The position numbers and the translations under genes were made by a program. 64,000 nt of DNA, from NCBI GenBank assembly GCA_900199505.1, contig FZQV01000002.1, forward strand, positions 62,001-126,000, in the 5' to 3' direction. The notes below the pieces were generated by a model, which saw only the letters and a program-made list of their open reading frames with translations, ran no database searches and was not told the DNA's origin. This document shows positions 28,301-37,832 of this stretch, piece by piece (position 1 is the first letter of the stretch; the number at the start of each line of letters is the position of its first letter). The stretch is from Ruaniaceae bacterium KH17. Lineage in GTDB: Bacteria > Actinomycetota > Actinomycetes > Actinomycetales > Actinomycetaceae.

Positions 28301-28850
28301 CGCCGAGCGCCACACGTTCCTGACCGAGCAGATGCGTGACCTGAAGAAGTCCCGCGATGACCTGCTGGGCATCGTTTCCGAGATTGACACCCGCGTGGAG
28401 GCCGTCTTCACCGAGGCCTTCGCGGACACCGCCGCGCAGTTCGAGGTGGTCTTCGACCGGCTCTTCCCCGGCGGCGAAGGCAAGCTCGTGCTCACGGACC
28501 CCGAGGACATGCTGAACACCGGCATTGAGATCGAAGCCCGCCCCGCCGGCAAGAAGGTCAAGCGGCTCTCGCTCCTCTCCGGTGGCGAACGCTCGCTCAC
28601 CGCGGTAGCACTGCTCGTCTCGATCTTCAAGGCCCGCCCGAGCCCCTTCTACGTGATGGACGAGGTCGAGGCCGCGCTGGACGACGTCAACCTCTCTCGC
28701 CTCCTTGAGATCTTCAAGGAGTTGCAGGAGGATTCGCAGCTGATCGTGGTGACACACCAGAAACGCACCATGGAGATCGCAGACGCGCTCTATGGCGTCA
28801 CGATGCGTGGCGATGGTGTGACCCAGGTGATCTCGCAGCGCCTGGAGTGA
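25320..28850 (+). CDS. smc: Chromosome segregation protein SMC
   Basis: The 1176-residue protein has the full SMC plan. Walker A GPNGSGKS is at residues 31-38 and the Q-loop region contains GMGREMHVIVGQGQLDAVL. Long coiled coils rich in Ala, Glu and Arg cover ~170-500 and ~660-1000. The hinge lies between, around 505-640 (GAPGVTGYLPESI, VEATSNVF). The C-terminal head has LLSGGERSLTA and the Walker B core YVMDEVEAALDD. It loads on DNA with ScpAB, which are not in this window. GTG start at 25320. Its order with ftsY is conserved; rnc and mutM, often upstream, are replaced by ndk. Confidence 0.97.
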   Translation: MHLKTLTLRGFKSFASATTLHFEPGVTAVVGPNGSGKSNVVDALSWVMGEQGAKSLRGGSMADVIFAGTSTRAPLGRAEVSLTIDNSDGALPIAYTEVTITRTLFRGGGSEYQINGTQCRLLDIQELLSDTGMGREMHVIVGQGQLDAVLTATPEDRRGFIEEAAGILKHRRRKEKALRKLDSMAGNLQRVSDLTTEIRRQLGPLARQADVARRAAVIQADVRDSRSRLLADDIVQAQARLATETADEAALTARKEAAELKLNGLRTLLAQAEAEAASRAPELKATTETYYALASLRERFQSLAQVASERSRNLGTPMLPIETEDPEELAARAQDVRAEEAELRTAADGARAALAEAEELRKAAEASEREAEHALAAVHRGVADRREGLARLTGQVATRRSRLEAAEAELERTRAAAAAARARADEAERQYAVLERDAVGAEDGEGHLDAAYEAAVDAHERAQEALRALTERERERSAQRDTVRARLDALQMTVERADATAALMERGAPGVTGYLPESIHVTGGWDEAIASCLGPLADAAVAADTGAAVDAIRAARDDELGQVRLVIAGANPAAPKAAPQGAVWAADVVEAKDATVGGTVATLLAGVALVEDLAAARAVVEGNPELTAVTRTGDLLASGRAIGGVEATSNVFARQAAIDAATAELDALTLEIERIGFETVPARAAVTETAAEVDATLGALHESDAQIAAVAEKLGQLASTMRSARGEIERAEPVIERLLGECEEHRAELATLAERLEHASREPEQAEGDLAAATETRDAARETAREARRAETDRRLELRTFEERAEALAGRAASLEAAAEAEREARRRAAEKEARRERAAAAAAVVQDDALLALRAAERSVELAAAERAAAEEAREARDRSIAATRAEIQELADEVARLTDEAHRDEMLRAEQTMKLTALTERAVAELGIDPEVLIEEFGPHQLIPQQVPEGEEQPEPRPYVREEQEKRLARAEKDLVRLGKVNPLALEEHAALAERHTFLTEQMRDLKKSRDDLLGIVSEIDTRVEAVFTEAFADTAAQFEVVFDRLFPGGEGKLVLTDPEDMLNTGIEIEARPAGKKVKRLSLLSGGERSLTAVALLVSIFKARPSPFYVMDEVEAALDDVNLSRLLEIFKELQEDSQLIVVTHQKRTMEIADALYGVTMRGDGVTQVISQRLE

Positions 28851-28910
28851 GTTCGCACACGATCGGGCCCAGTGTGGCGCTCCTCATAGGGGATTCCCAG
28901 GCTTCGCGAC

Positions 28911-28916
28911 CATACT
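28911..28916 (+). promoter_or_regulatory. -10 element for the small membrane protein-ftsY unit
   Basis: CATACT ends 7 nt before GTG 28924 (spacer TGAATAC). No ribosome site precedes the start. Confidence 0.5.
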
Positions 28917-28923
28917 TGAATAC

Positions 28924-29163
28924 GTGAATCCAGGTACTTATTTGCTCCTTGTTGCCGTGCTACTAGCCCTTGGCGTGTTCGTTGTCCAGCTCATGATGAA
29001 CCGCCCCGACGAGGGTATGTTCGCGTGGGTTCGTGACGCCTTCACGAACAAGGAAGACGCCGATCTGGATGTTGAGCCGCTCGACGTCGGCCTTGAGCAG
29101 TTCCTCGCCGAGGCCCCAGAAGCTCCCGCAGAGCTGGACCTCGACCTCCTCGTCCGGAGGTAA
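28924..29163 (+). CDS. Small single-pass membrane protein of unknown function
   Basis: A 79-residue protein with one membrane helix at residues ~5-24 (YLLLVAVLLALGVFVVQLMM) and an acidic cytoplasmic tail (DADLDVEPLDVGLEQFLAE). I do not recognise a family. It lies between smc and ftsY, ends two bases before the ftsY start and may be a membrane partner in that operon. Confidence 0.65.
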   Translation: MNPGTYLLLVAVLLALGVFVVQLMMNRPDEGMFAWVRDAFTNKEDADLDVEPLDVGLEQFLAEAPEAPAELDLDLLVRR

Positions 29164-29165
29164 TC

Positions 29166-30335
29166 GTGGACTCCGCCGCCGCCTCTACGTTCGATCCGCT
29201 CTACATCCTGTGGATCGTCCTCGGTGTTCTCGCGATCGTCGGCATCGTTGCGCTCGTCTACTTCGCGACGCATCGCTCCTCCCGCGAGCCGCGCTCCCCG
29301 ATCATCGATGCCGTCCCTGCGCGGGGAGATGAAGAGCTTCTTCCCGACGGCGACCAGGCGCCTCAGGCGGACGCGCCCACCACCACGTTGGAGCGCCCCG
29401 AGGCGCTCGATTCGCGTTGGATGCGGTTGCGCGCGCGGCTCGCCTCCTCCGGTGCAATCGGAAACGCATTGCTGAGCGTGCTTTCCCGTGGGTCGCTCAC
29501 GGAGGAGGACTGGGAGGAGATCGAGGAGACCCTCCTCATGGCGGATCTCGGACTCGGCCCCACTACCGAACTGATGGACACGCTGCGCCGCGAGGCGAAG
29601 GTGCTCGACACCTCCGATCCGGCCGCCGTGCGCGCCATCCTGCGCCGCGAGCTCCTGGCGCTCGTGGACCCGGGCATGGACCGCACCCTCGACACCACCC
29701 CGGGCGTGACCGACGACGGTACCGCCCACCCCGCGACGGTGCTGGTTGTGGGCGTCAACGGCACCGGGAAGACCACCACCGTGGGCAAGCTGGCCCGCGC
29801 GCTCGTTGCCGATGACAAGACGGTGCTCCTGGGCGCCGCAGACACCTTCCGTGCCGCCGCCGCCGAGCAGCTCACCACCTGGGGTGAGCGCGTGGGCGTG
29901 CCCGTGGTGCGCTCCGACGTCGAGGGCGCCGATCCCGCATCGGTGGCGTTCGAGGCCGTCTCCCAGGGTGTCGCTCAGGGCGTCGACGTGGTCCTCGTGG
30001 ACACCGCCGGACGCCTCCAGAACAAGACTGGCCTGATGGACGAACTCGGCAAGGTAGCCCGCGTGATGGGCCGCACCGCGCCCGTGCGTGAGGTGCTTCT
30101 GGTGCTCGACGCAACTACGGGTCAGAACGGGATGCGCCAGGCCCAAGTGTTTGCGGACGCCGTCGGGCTCACGGGAATCGTGTTGACCAAGCTGGACGGC
30201 TCCGCCAAGGGCGGGATTGTCGTTGCGGTGCAACGCGAACTTGGCGTCCCGGTGAAGTTCGTGGGCCTCGGTGAAGGCCCCGATGACCTCGCGCCGTTCG
30301 ACGCCGAGGGCTTCGTAGACGCGCTCATCGCGTAA
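29166..30335 (+). CDS. ftsY: Signal recognition particle receptor FtsY
   Basis: The 389-residue protein has an N-terminal membrane helix (residues ~10-33), a linker, the N domain helices (LTEEDWEEIEETLLMADLG) and the SRP GTPase G domain with GVNGTGKTT (~196-204), DTFRAAAAEQL, DTAGRLQN, TKLDGSAKGG and GLGEGPDDL. It docks ribosome-SRP complexes to SecYEG. GTG start at 29166. A true TM anchor rather than an amphipathic A domain is usual in actinobacteria. Confidence 0.96.
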   Translation: MDSAAASTFDPLYILWIVLGVLAIVGIVALVYFATHRSSREPRSPIIDAVPARGDEELLPDGDQAPQADAPTTTLERPEALDSRWMRLRARLASSGAIGNALLSVLSRGSLTEEDWEEIEETLLMADLGLGPTTELMDTLRREAKVLDTSDPAAVRAILRRELLALVDPGMDRTLDTTPGVTDDGTAHPATVLVVGVNGTGKTTTVGKLARALVADDKTVLLGAADTFRAAAAEQLTTWGERVGVPVVRSDVEGADPASVAFEAVSQGVAQGVDVVLVDTAGRLQNKTGLMDELGKVARVMGRTAPVREVLLVLDATTGQNGMRQAQVFADAVGLTGIVLTKLDGSAKGGIVVAVQRELGVPVKFVGLGEGPDDLAPFDAEGFVDALIA

Positions 30336-30362
30336 CACGCGCGTCACACGCGCGGTGCAAAC

Positions 30363-30401
30363 GTCACGAATCGGAAACTCTCCGGTACCCATTTCAGAAA
30401 T
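30363..30401. promoter_or_regulatory. Candidate GlnR box upstream of amtB
   Basis: GTCAC (30363-30367), 6 nt, GAAAC (30374-30378) match the actinobacterial GlnR half-site pair GTnAC-n6-GaAAc exactly. After another 6 nt comes GTACC and then, one base out of register, GAAAT, a degraded second pair. It lies ~135 bp before amtB, the classic GlnR target. Confidence 0.6.
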
Positions 30402-30510
30402 CTCAGATCGCCATCGTTGAGGCAACCCAGTCACAGCTGGACAGCCAACGGTGGCACCCCTCGTTTCCTTCGTTGGTGGTGTCCCCACACGCCCCAATCA
30501 GGAGGTTTCG

Positions 30511-31758
30511 ATGGAACTCGACACCGGTGTAACTGCCTGGATGTTGACGAGCGCGTCACTCGTGCTCCTCATGACTCCAGGCCTCGCCTTCTTCTACGGA
30601 GGCATGTCGCGCGCTAAGAGCGTGCTCAACATGATGATGATGTCGTTCGGCGTGATGGGCGTCGTCGGCGTGATCTATGTGCTGTGGGGCTGGTCGATGT
30701 CCTACGCCGATCAGAGCATCGGTGGTATCTTCGGCAACCCCTTCGAACAGTTCGGCCTTTCCGGAACGATTTACGACTCGTCCGGCGCCTACGTCCTCTC
30801 GGACGGCCTTCCCGTGATTGTGGATGTGGGCTTCCAGGTCACCTTCGCGATCATCACGACCGCCCTCATTTCCGGTGCGCTCGCGGAGCGCGTCAAGTTC
30901 TCCACCTGGCTCGTTTTCACGGGACTGTGGGTGACCCTCTCCTACTTCCCGATGGCCCACATGGTGTGGGGCGGCGGCCTCCTCTCGGGTGATGGCCCCT
31001 TCGCCTCGATCGCCGAGCCGGTGGACTTCGCCGGTGGCACCGTGGTGCACATTAACGCCGGTGTGGCGGCGCTCGTGCTCGCACTGGTGATCGGCAAGCG
31101 CAAGGGCTTCGGTACCGAGGCGATGCGTCCGCACAACCTGCCCTTCGTGATGCTGGGCGCGGCGCTCCTGTGGTTCGGCTGGTTCGGCTTCAACGCCGGC
31201 TCCGCCTACGGTGCGGACGGCCTGGCCGGTCTCGCCTGGGTGAACACCACCACCGCGACCGCTGCGGCGATCTGCGGCTGGTTGATCGTGGAGAAGATCC
31301 GCGACGGCCACGCCACCTCTCTCGGTGCCGCCTCGGGTATCGTCGCCGGCCTGGTTGCGATCACTCCGGCCGCCGGATCGCTCTCGCCCGTGGGTTCGAT
31401 CTTCCTTGGTGTGATCGCCGGTGCACTGTGTGCGCTCGCCGTCGGGCTCAAGTTCAAGCTGGGATTCGACGACTCGCTCGACGTGGTGGGTGTGCACCTG
31501 GTGGGTGGCCTCACCGGCACCGTGCTGATCGGCTTCCTTGCGACGGATGGCGGCCTGTTCTACGGTGGCGGGATCAGCCTGCTGATCGTGCAGATCCTGA
31601 TCGCCCTCGTGGCGGTGGTCTTCTCAGGCGTGATCACCTACCTGATCGCGATTGCGTTGAAGGCCACGATGGGCTGGCGCATCGACGAGGCCGATGAGGT
31701 CTCGGGTATTGACTCCGCCGAACACGGCGAGACCGCTTACGAGCCCATCGGGCGTTAA
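30511..31758 (+). CDS. amtB: Ammonium transporter AmtB
   Basis: The 415-residue Amt/Rh channel starts at ATG 30511 with RBS GGAGGT 10 nt upstream. Family marks include MTPGLAFFYGGMSRAKSVLNMMMMSF, the periplasmic and pore residues in YFPMAHMVWG, DFAGGTVVHINAGVAALV with the first pore His (VHIN), and the second pore His in DVVGVHLVGG. The tail AEHGETAYEPIGR is the contact for PII. It brings in ammonium when nitrogen is short. Operon with glnK and glnD. Confidence 0.97.
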   Translation: MELDTGVTAWMLTSASLVLLMTPGLAFFYGGMSRAKSVLNMMMMSFGVMGVVGVIYVLWGWSMSYADQSIGGIFGNPFEQFGLSGTIYDSSGAYVLSDGLPVIVDVGFQVTFAIITTALISGALAERVKFSTWLVFTGLWVTLSYFPMAHMVWGGGLLSGDGPFASIAEPVDFAGGTVVHINAGVAALVLALVIGKRKGFGTEAMRPHNLPFVMLGAALLWFGWFGFNAGSAYGADGLAGLAWVNTTTATAAAICGWLIVEKIRDGHATSLGAASGIVAGLVAITPAAGSLSPVGSIFLGVIAGALCALAVGLKFKLGFDDSLDVVGVHLVGGLTGTVLIGFLATDGGLFYGGGISLLIVQILIALVAVVFSGVITYLIAIALKATMGWRIDEADEVSGIDSAEHGETAYEPIGR

Positions 31759-33836
<2,078 letters not shown>

Positions 33837-33873
33837 GCGAGGCCGCATAGTCGCCGCCGGGCGGAATTACGCG

Positions 33874-33922
33874 TGATCTTGGCATTCAGTGAACGCTGAG
33901 CGTTCGCCTACTGCCAAGATCA
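33874..33922. repeat. Palindromic repeat family C, copy 1
   Basis: Outer arms TGATCTTGGCA (33874-33884) and TGCCAAGATCA (33912-33922), with an inner inverted repeat GAACGCT-G-AGCGTTC (33891-33905). The same sequence recurs at 34168-34215, and a looser form lies at 42356-42404. It is about 38 bp after glnD. Confidence 0.8.
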
Positions 33923-34360
33923 TGGCGCGCTCTGCGTCAGGCATTCTCGGGGGTTGACGGGACTGTTGGTCACCCTGCGCGAAGTCGCAGGGTCCAGGGG
34001 TGCTCCCGTAGGTTGAGCTGAGGCCGGAGACGAAATCTGGCGCGCGTGTTCATTGCGCTGGATCCGGGCGTGCTCTCGAGGCTGGGGATGATGCGGCCGA
34101 TCCACGTGCAACTGTCATTGCTGGTGCGGGGGAGTGCGATTCCAGGCTGGGGATGCGAGTGCATCGGGATCTTGGCACTCAGTGAACGCTGAGCGTTCGC
34201 CTACTGCCAAGATCATGGTGCTCACGGCATCCGGCATCCTCGGGGGTGTGCGAGCTCGGCGATTCTCGTGGGTTGAGCGAGCGTAGCGAGTCGAAACCCA
34301 GTAGGTGTCGGCCGCCACAGTCCGCTTCGAGGCTCATTGCCACATTCACTCGCCTATGAT
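33923..34360. other. Long repeat-rich intergenic region before the padR gene
   Basis: No gene is visible in 33837-34400. A ~85-bp tract beginning at the first family C palindrome (through CAGGCATTCTCGGGGGT) is duplicated from 34168 (through CCGGCATCCTCGGGGGT). CCCTGCG/CGCAGGG (33973-33992) can form a hairpin, and GGGTTGAGCGAGCG with GAGTCGAAACCC (34269-34301) resembles common REP-like palindromes. Short open frames here lack support. Confidence 0.6.
34168..34215. repeat. Palindromic repeat family C, copy 2
   Basis: Differs from copy 1 at only about one position over 47 bp (CACTCAGTG for CATTCAGTG), with the same inner GAACGCTGAGCGTTC. The copies are ~290 bp apart in direct orientation. Confidence 0.82.
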
Positions 34361-34387
34361 CTTGCTTTACAAGTCTTGCTATACAAG
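34361..34387. promoter_or_regulatory. Tandem palindromic operator of the PadR regulator
   Basis: CTTGCTTTACAAG (34361-34373) and CTTGCTATACAAG (34375-34387) are two near-identical CTTG-N5-CAAG palindromes 14 bp apart, ending 13 bp before the padR ATG. TATACA within the second could be the -10. This fits autorepression by PadR. Confidence 0.65.
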
Positions 34388-34400
34388 GTAACTTCGGAGC

Positions 34401-34739
34401 ATGGCCGCAGACGGTGAACGGATCGCCACGAATATCCGCAAGGGAGTGCTCGAGTACTGTGTGCTCGCGCTCCTCTCGCGCGGTGAGATGTACGGCCTGC
34501 AGCTCGCCGACGAACTCGTGGAACGCGGCCTCACCGCAAGCGAGGGCAGCCTGTATCCGCTGCTGGCGCGGATGCGTGATGCGGGCAGCGTCACCACGAG
34601 GTGGGAGTCCGCGGACTCCGGCCGAGCTCGCCGCTACTACGAGATCACGGATACAGGCCGTGAGCAGCTTGCGCTCTTCGCCGAAGTCTGGCGGGGCATG
34701 GCGCCGCAGGTGGGCGCTCTTCTCAAGGAGGAACCATGA
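34401..34739 (+). CDS. PadR-family transcriptional regulator
   Basis: A 112-residue protein with the PadR winged helix: RKGVLEYCVLALLSRGEMYGLQLADELVERG, SEGSLYPLLARMRDAGSV and the wing RARRYYEITDTGREQL. The short C-terminal helix (LFAEVWRGMAPQVGALL) places it in the small PadR-s2 group. It overlaps the HAAS membrane protein gene by 4 bp, a common pair in Gram-positive bacteria in which PadR represses the operon. Tandem palindromes lie just upstream. Confidence 0.92.
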   Translation: MAADGERIATNIRKGVLEYCVLALLSRGEMYGLQLADELVERGLTASEGSLYPLLARMRDAGSVTTRWESADSGRARRYYEITDTGREQLALFAEVWRGMAPQVGALLKEEP

Positions 34740-35704
34740 ACGAGGTTGACCGCTACCTGCAGGCGCTGGATGCGGCCCTCGCCAAGGTGCCGTTGCACTC
34801 ACGGCAGGCAATTGCCGACGACGTTCGGGCGCACATCGCGGACGCGCTCGAGGAGGGCCGCGAGCCGGGGTCGGTACTCGCTGCGCTCGGCGCCCCCGAG
34901 GAGGTGGCGCGCGCGGCCCGCGAGGAGCTTGGTGAAGCGCCGGGGGAGGAGCCCATCGTGCGCGCCGATCCCGCCACGAAGGCGCAACGGCTCCTGCTCT
35001 GGGCGGCGTTGGCGATTGGGGTGGTGACAGCCGTACTGATCACCTTCCTAATGCCAATGTACGAAGGAATCTCGACGGAAACGACCGTTGACGGTGTTGA
35101 AATCACGACCACCGCAACGGCAACTCTCTTCGAGGAGATGGGGATCGCTGTCGGGCTGATTCCGCTACTTCCCGCCGCGCTCGTACTGCTGCCGCTCCTA
35201 CTGCCAGAGCGGTTGCAGCGGCCCTTCGGGTGGGGTGTAGCCGCGGCGGTGACGGTCTTCAGCGTGATCGCCGGGTTTACGATCGGTGCCTTCTATCTAC
35301 CCATGGCGTTCGTGCTGTGGGCGGCAATGCTCGTTCCCGTGTGGATCCGCTGCGGCCGTCACCCTCGGTCCGGACTCGCCTGGCGAGTTGCTGGCGCGCT
35401 GGCTATCGCCCTGCCGGTGGTCCTGGTCCTGGTGGCCGCGCTGGGTCGGACCGTCGAACTGGTGGCGGTGCCGTTCGGCCTCACCGCCGCCGTCGTGCTG
35501 GTGGTTGCTGTGCTCTTCGGGATGCGGCGGCCATATGCGGACGTGGTGGCTGCCGTGCTCGGGGCCGGGATGATGCTAGCGGCGGTTCTACCCGGCGATC
35601 TGCTGATGATGGCGTTCTGGTGGACCGGCGGGCTCTGGCTGACGATCGGTCTCAGCGCGATCGCGGCGAGGATCAGTGCGCCTTCTTCGGGATCAGGTGG
35701 ATGA
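34736..35704 (+). CDS. HAAS-domain multi-pass membrane protein
   Basis: A 322-residue protein. Residues 1-75 form a HAAS (DUF1700-like) helical domain (VDRYLQALDAALAKVPLHSR, ADALEEGREPGSVLAALGAPEEVAR). Eight or so membrane segments follow from ~82 to ~312. RBS AAGGAGG lies before ATG 34736. PadR-HAAS pairs often control or accompany export or envelope-stress functions, but the role is unknown. The last ~10 codons (APSSGSGG) come from a 31-bp fragment of the DUF808 gene, so the original C terminus may have been replaced. Confidence 0.82.
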   Translation: MNEVDRYLQALDAALAKVPLHSRQAIADDVRAHIADALEEGREPGSVLAALGAPEEVARAAREELGEAPGEEPIVRADPATKAQRLLLWAALAIGVVTAVLITFLMPMYEGISTETTVDGVEITTTATATLFEEMGIAVGLIPLLPAALVLLPLLLPERLQRPFGWGVAAAVTVFSVIAGFTIGAFYLPMAFVLWAAMLVPVWIRCGRHPRSGLAWRVAGALAIALPVVLVLVAALGRTVELVAVPFGLTAAVVLVVAVLFGMRRPYADVVAAVLGAGMMLAAVLPGDLLMMAFWWTGGLWLTIGLSAIAARISAPSSGSGG

Positions 35705-35712
35705 TTCCGGCC
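35682..35712. repeat. 31-bp fragment of the DUF808 3' end
   Basis: CTTCTTCGGGATCAGGTGGA and the next 11 bases match the 3' end of the DUF808 pseudogene copy (36343 onward) with one mismatch. It overlaps the HAAS gene stop. This is a third, very short copy of the sequence that flanks the cassette at 36.6-38.35 kb. Confidence 0.7.
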
Positions 35713-35901
35713 TGATCGGGGGAGCCTCGAGTATTGAACACTGTACCGTTCAGGGCTTGGTGCTCAGTCCGGTGCTGTTCTGGGGAGGCTCTCCGAGGCG
35801 ATGGGGATCGCCGTCAGGATGGCATCGCGGTGGTGCCGCTGGCACTCCTCGGGCCGTGAGGTAGCTTTCGCGACTCCCTTGGACGGTGGAAGGATAGGGG
35901 A

Positions 35902-36318
35902 GTGAACTTCGTATTCTCGGCCGACGACGTGCCCTCCCTTGAGGAACTCGTCGCACTCTACGATTCGGTCGGTTGGACCACCTACACCCGCGATCCGGAA
36001 CGGTTGGCGGCAGCGGTCGGGGCATCGCTCAGGGTTGTGACCGCACGGGCCGACGGTGTCCTCGTGGGGCTCGCGCGCGCCGTCGGCGATGGGCTCACAA
36101 TCGTGTACGTGCAGGACATTCTTGTTGCGCCACATCACCAGCGCGCCGGCGTGGGCCGTGGTCTCGTAACGCGTCTACTTGAGCCGTTCTCGGACGTGCG
36201 GCAGAAGGTGCTCCTGACGGACGCGGAGCCTGGGCAGCGTGCCTTCTACGAATCGCTCGGCTTCACCGAGATTCGAGACATGGAGCCGAACCTGCGCGCG
36301 TTTGTCCGCTTTGGTTAA
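35902..36318 (+). CDS. GNAT-family N-acetyltransferase
   Basis: A 138-residue GNAT protein with VYVQDILVAPHHQRAGVGRGLVTRLLE (acetyl-CoA loop HQRAGVGRG) and the C-terminal AFYESLGFTEI. GTG start 35902 follows AAGGAT by 6 nt, another leaderless arrangement. Substrate unknown. It lies between the 31-bp and the 219-bp DUF808 fragments. Confidence 0.87.
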   Translation: MNFVFSADDVPSLEELVALYDSVGWTTYTRDPERLAAAVGASLRVVTARADGVLVGLARAVGDGLTIVYVQDILVAPHHQRAGVGRGLVTRLLEPFSDVRQKVLLTDAEPGQRAFYESLGFTEIRDMEPNLRAFVRFG

Positions 36319-36333
36319 CCTCGCTCGTGGGAG

Positions 36334-36564
36334 CTAGTGGTTCTTCTTCGGGATCAAGTGGATGATTCCGGCCACGATCGAGCCCACGATGAAGCCGAGG
36401 ATCGCCGAGAAGAACGTGTTCGCCAGCCACGCGAAGAAGCCGGACCAGAACGGCATGAAGCCGGCTACGGCTTGCTCCATGTGGTGAACGACGTCGTGCG
36501 GCAGGGCCCAGCCGAGATCGTTGATGCCGTTCAGCAGGATGTGGCCGCCCACCCACACCATCGC
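36334..36564 (-). pseudogene. Truncated duplicate of the DUF808 gene (C-terminal 75 codons)
   Basis: On the minus strand the frame from MVWVGGHILLNGINDLGW to IIHLIPKKNH and its TAG stop matches the last ~75 codons of the DUF808 gene at 38349-39284. The aligned 219 bp (36346-36564 against 38361-38579) contain no indel and about 13 differences by my count. The 5' part is missing and has no start of its own. The two copies are in direct orientation and bracket the two-gene cassette. Confidence 0.88.
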
Positions 36565-36674
36565 AGCATGACACTGAGACCGTCGAATCCATGACGTGGA
36601 CAACGACGGCAGAGTAGATTGAAGAGGTGATGCAGCCATCAAGGACGGCACCCAAAGATTGGAGGAGTGTTCCA

Positions 36675-37832
36675 GTGAGATCAAAGAAGATCGGTTGGGG
36701 AATGGCAGTTGCAATGATCCTCGCTGTAGTCCCATCGAGCGTTGCTGCGGATGAAGGGGAGTCGGACGGCTCTGGCAAGGTTCAGTTCACGATCAGCGGG
36801 TATCTCGACGGTAATCTCACCGAGCCGGCCGACGCGAGGGAGCGAGTGTCCTCGGGATCAGACGAGTCGTACGGGGTCCATCTGTTGGAGGCGCAAGACG
36901 GTCGGACCTACGCGCTTGCAGACGTGTCTTTGACGGAAAGCGAGTATGGTCAGGCTCCGGCAATGTGGGCCGCCAGCTCAGAGTTTGTCGATCTCTCGTG
37001 GACAGCACTGCCTGGAGTTCGCGAGTACTCGATTTATCGAGAAGACCGACTGATTGAGACTGTCGCCACCACCTCATACCGCGACACTAGTTTCCGAGCT
37101 GATGACAGTCCGATCGACTACCGTGTCGAAGCGGTGCTTCCTTCGGCTGATGTCGAAGGTAGAATTTGGGGATTCCTAGTGAGTGTGCCGAGCGCGTCAT
37201 CCACTGATTCCGCGAGCATGCTTGAGGATCTGGCGGAATATCGCGGGACGCTCGCCACCTATACTTCTACTGGTGTGCAGCATCAGACGTTCATCCCACA
37301 GGCGAAGATAGCGGCGCCAGGGATCGGATGTGAGTACGGCAAAGGGTACAAGTTCGGAGGCGACAACAGGTCTTTTCAGCCGGGCGGAAAATCCCGAACG
37401 CGAGTGACAGCATCCATCGATTGGACAAAGAGCGGCTCAATGACAAGTTCAAAGAAGGTTGGAGCCACCACCGTCTATAACTCGTCTGGAACGCTCGTTG
37501 CGACGAAAACGGCGTCCTCCGCCAATATGTCGGTGACGAAGCTTGGAGCGTCCACCAGCACTTCGATTGATTTGCGATACAAGGTCACTGCAGGAAACCC
37601 GTTCTGTTTAAAGGCAGTGCCTATTGACGCCGTCTTCACGATGACAGTGACACGATCGGGGAGTTGGTCGATCATTTCCGGCAATCACAAGCAGATGCCT
37701 AATCACGAACTGTATATTCACAATGGAGCGAAGTGGACGACCGCATACAAGGCGTCCTATGCGAGCGATTACTGCCTTATCGAGATGGCTTGTGAACGCG
37801 CGAACATGAGTGGTCGCGTTGGCTCATACTGA
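36675..37832 (+). CDS. Secreted protein of unknown function with an FnIII-like domain
   Basis: From GTG 36675 (RBS GGAGGAG 7 nt upstream) the product is 385 residues with a clear Sec signal peptide MRSKKIGWGMAVAMILAVVP cut near SSVAA. An FnIII-like segment follows (EFVDLSWTALPGVREYSIYR, SYRDTSFRA, DYRVEAV). The C-terminal ~200 residues are rich in Ser, Thr and Lys, with four Cys (GIGCEYG, PFCLKA, YCLIEMACE) that may form disulfides. I do not recognise a family for it. Codon use and GC are visibly lower than in the neighbours. It overlaps the next gene by 23 bp and so is probably co-translated. Confidence 0.75.
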   Translation: MRSKKIGWGMAVAMILAVVPSSVAADEGESDGSGKVQFTISGYLDGNLTEPADARERVSSGSDESYGVHLLEAQDGRTYALADVSLTESEYGQAPAMWAASSEFVDLSWTALPGVREYSIYREDRLIETVATTSYRDTSFRADDSPIDYRVEAVLPSADVEGRIWGFLVSVPSASSTDSASMLEDLAEYRGTLATYTSTGVQHQTFIPQAKIAAPGIGCEYGKGYKFGGDNRSFQPGGKSRTRVTASIDWTKSGSMTSSKKVGATTVYNSSGTLVATKTASSANMSVTKLGASTSTSIDLRYKVTAGNPFCLKAVPIDAVFTMTVTRSGSWSIISGNHKQMPNHELYIHNGAKWTTAYKASYASDYCLIEMACERANMSGRVGSY

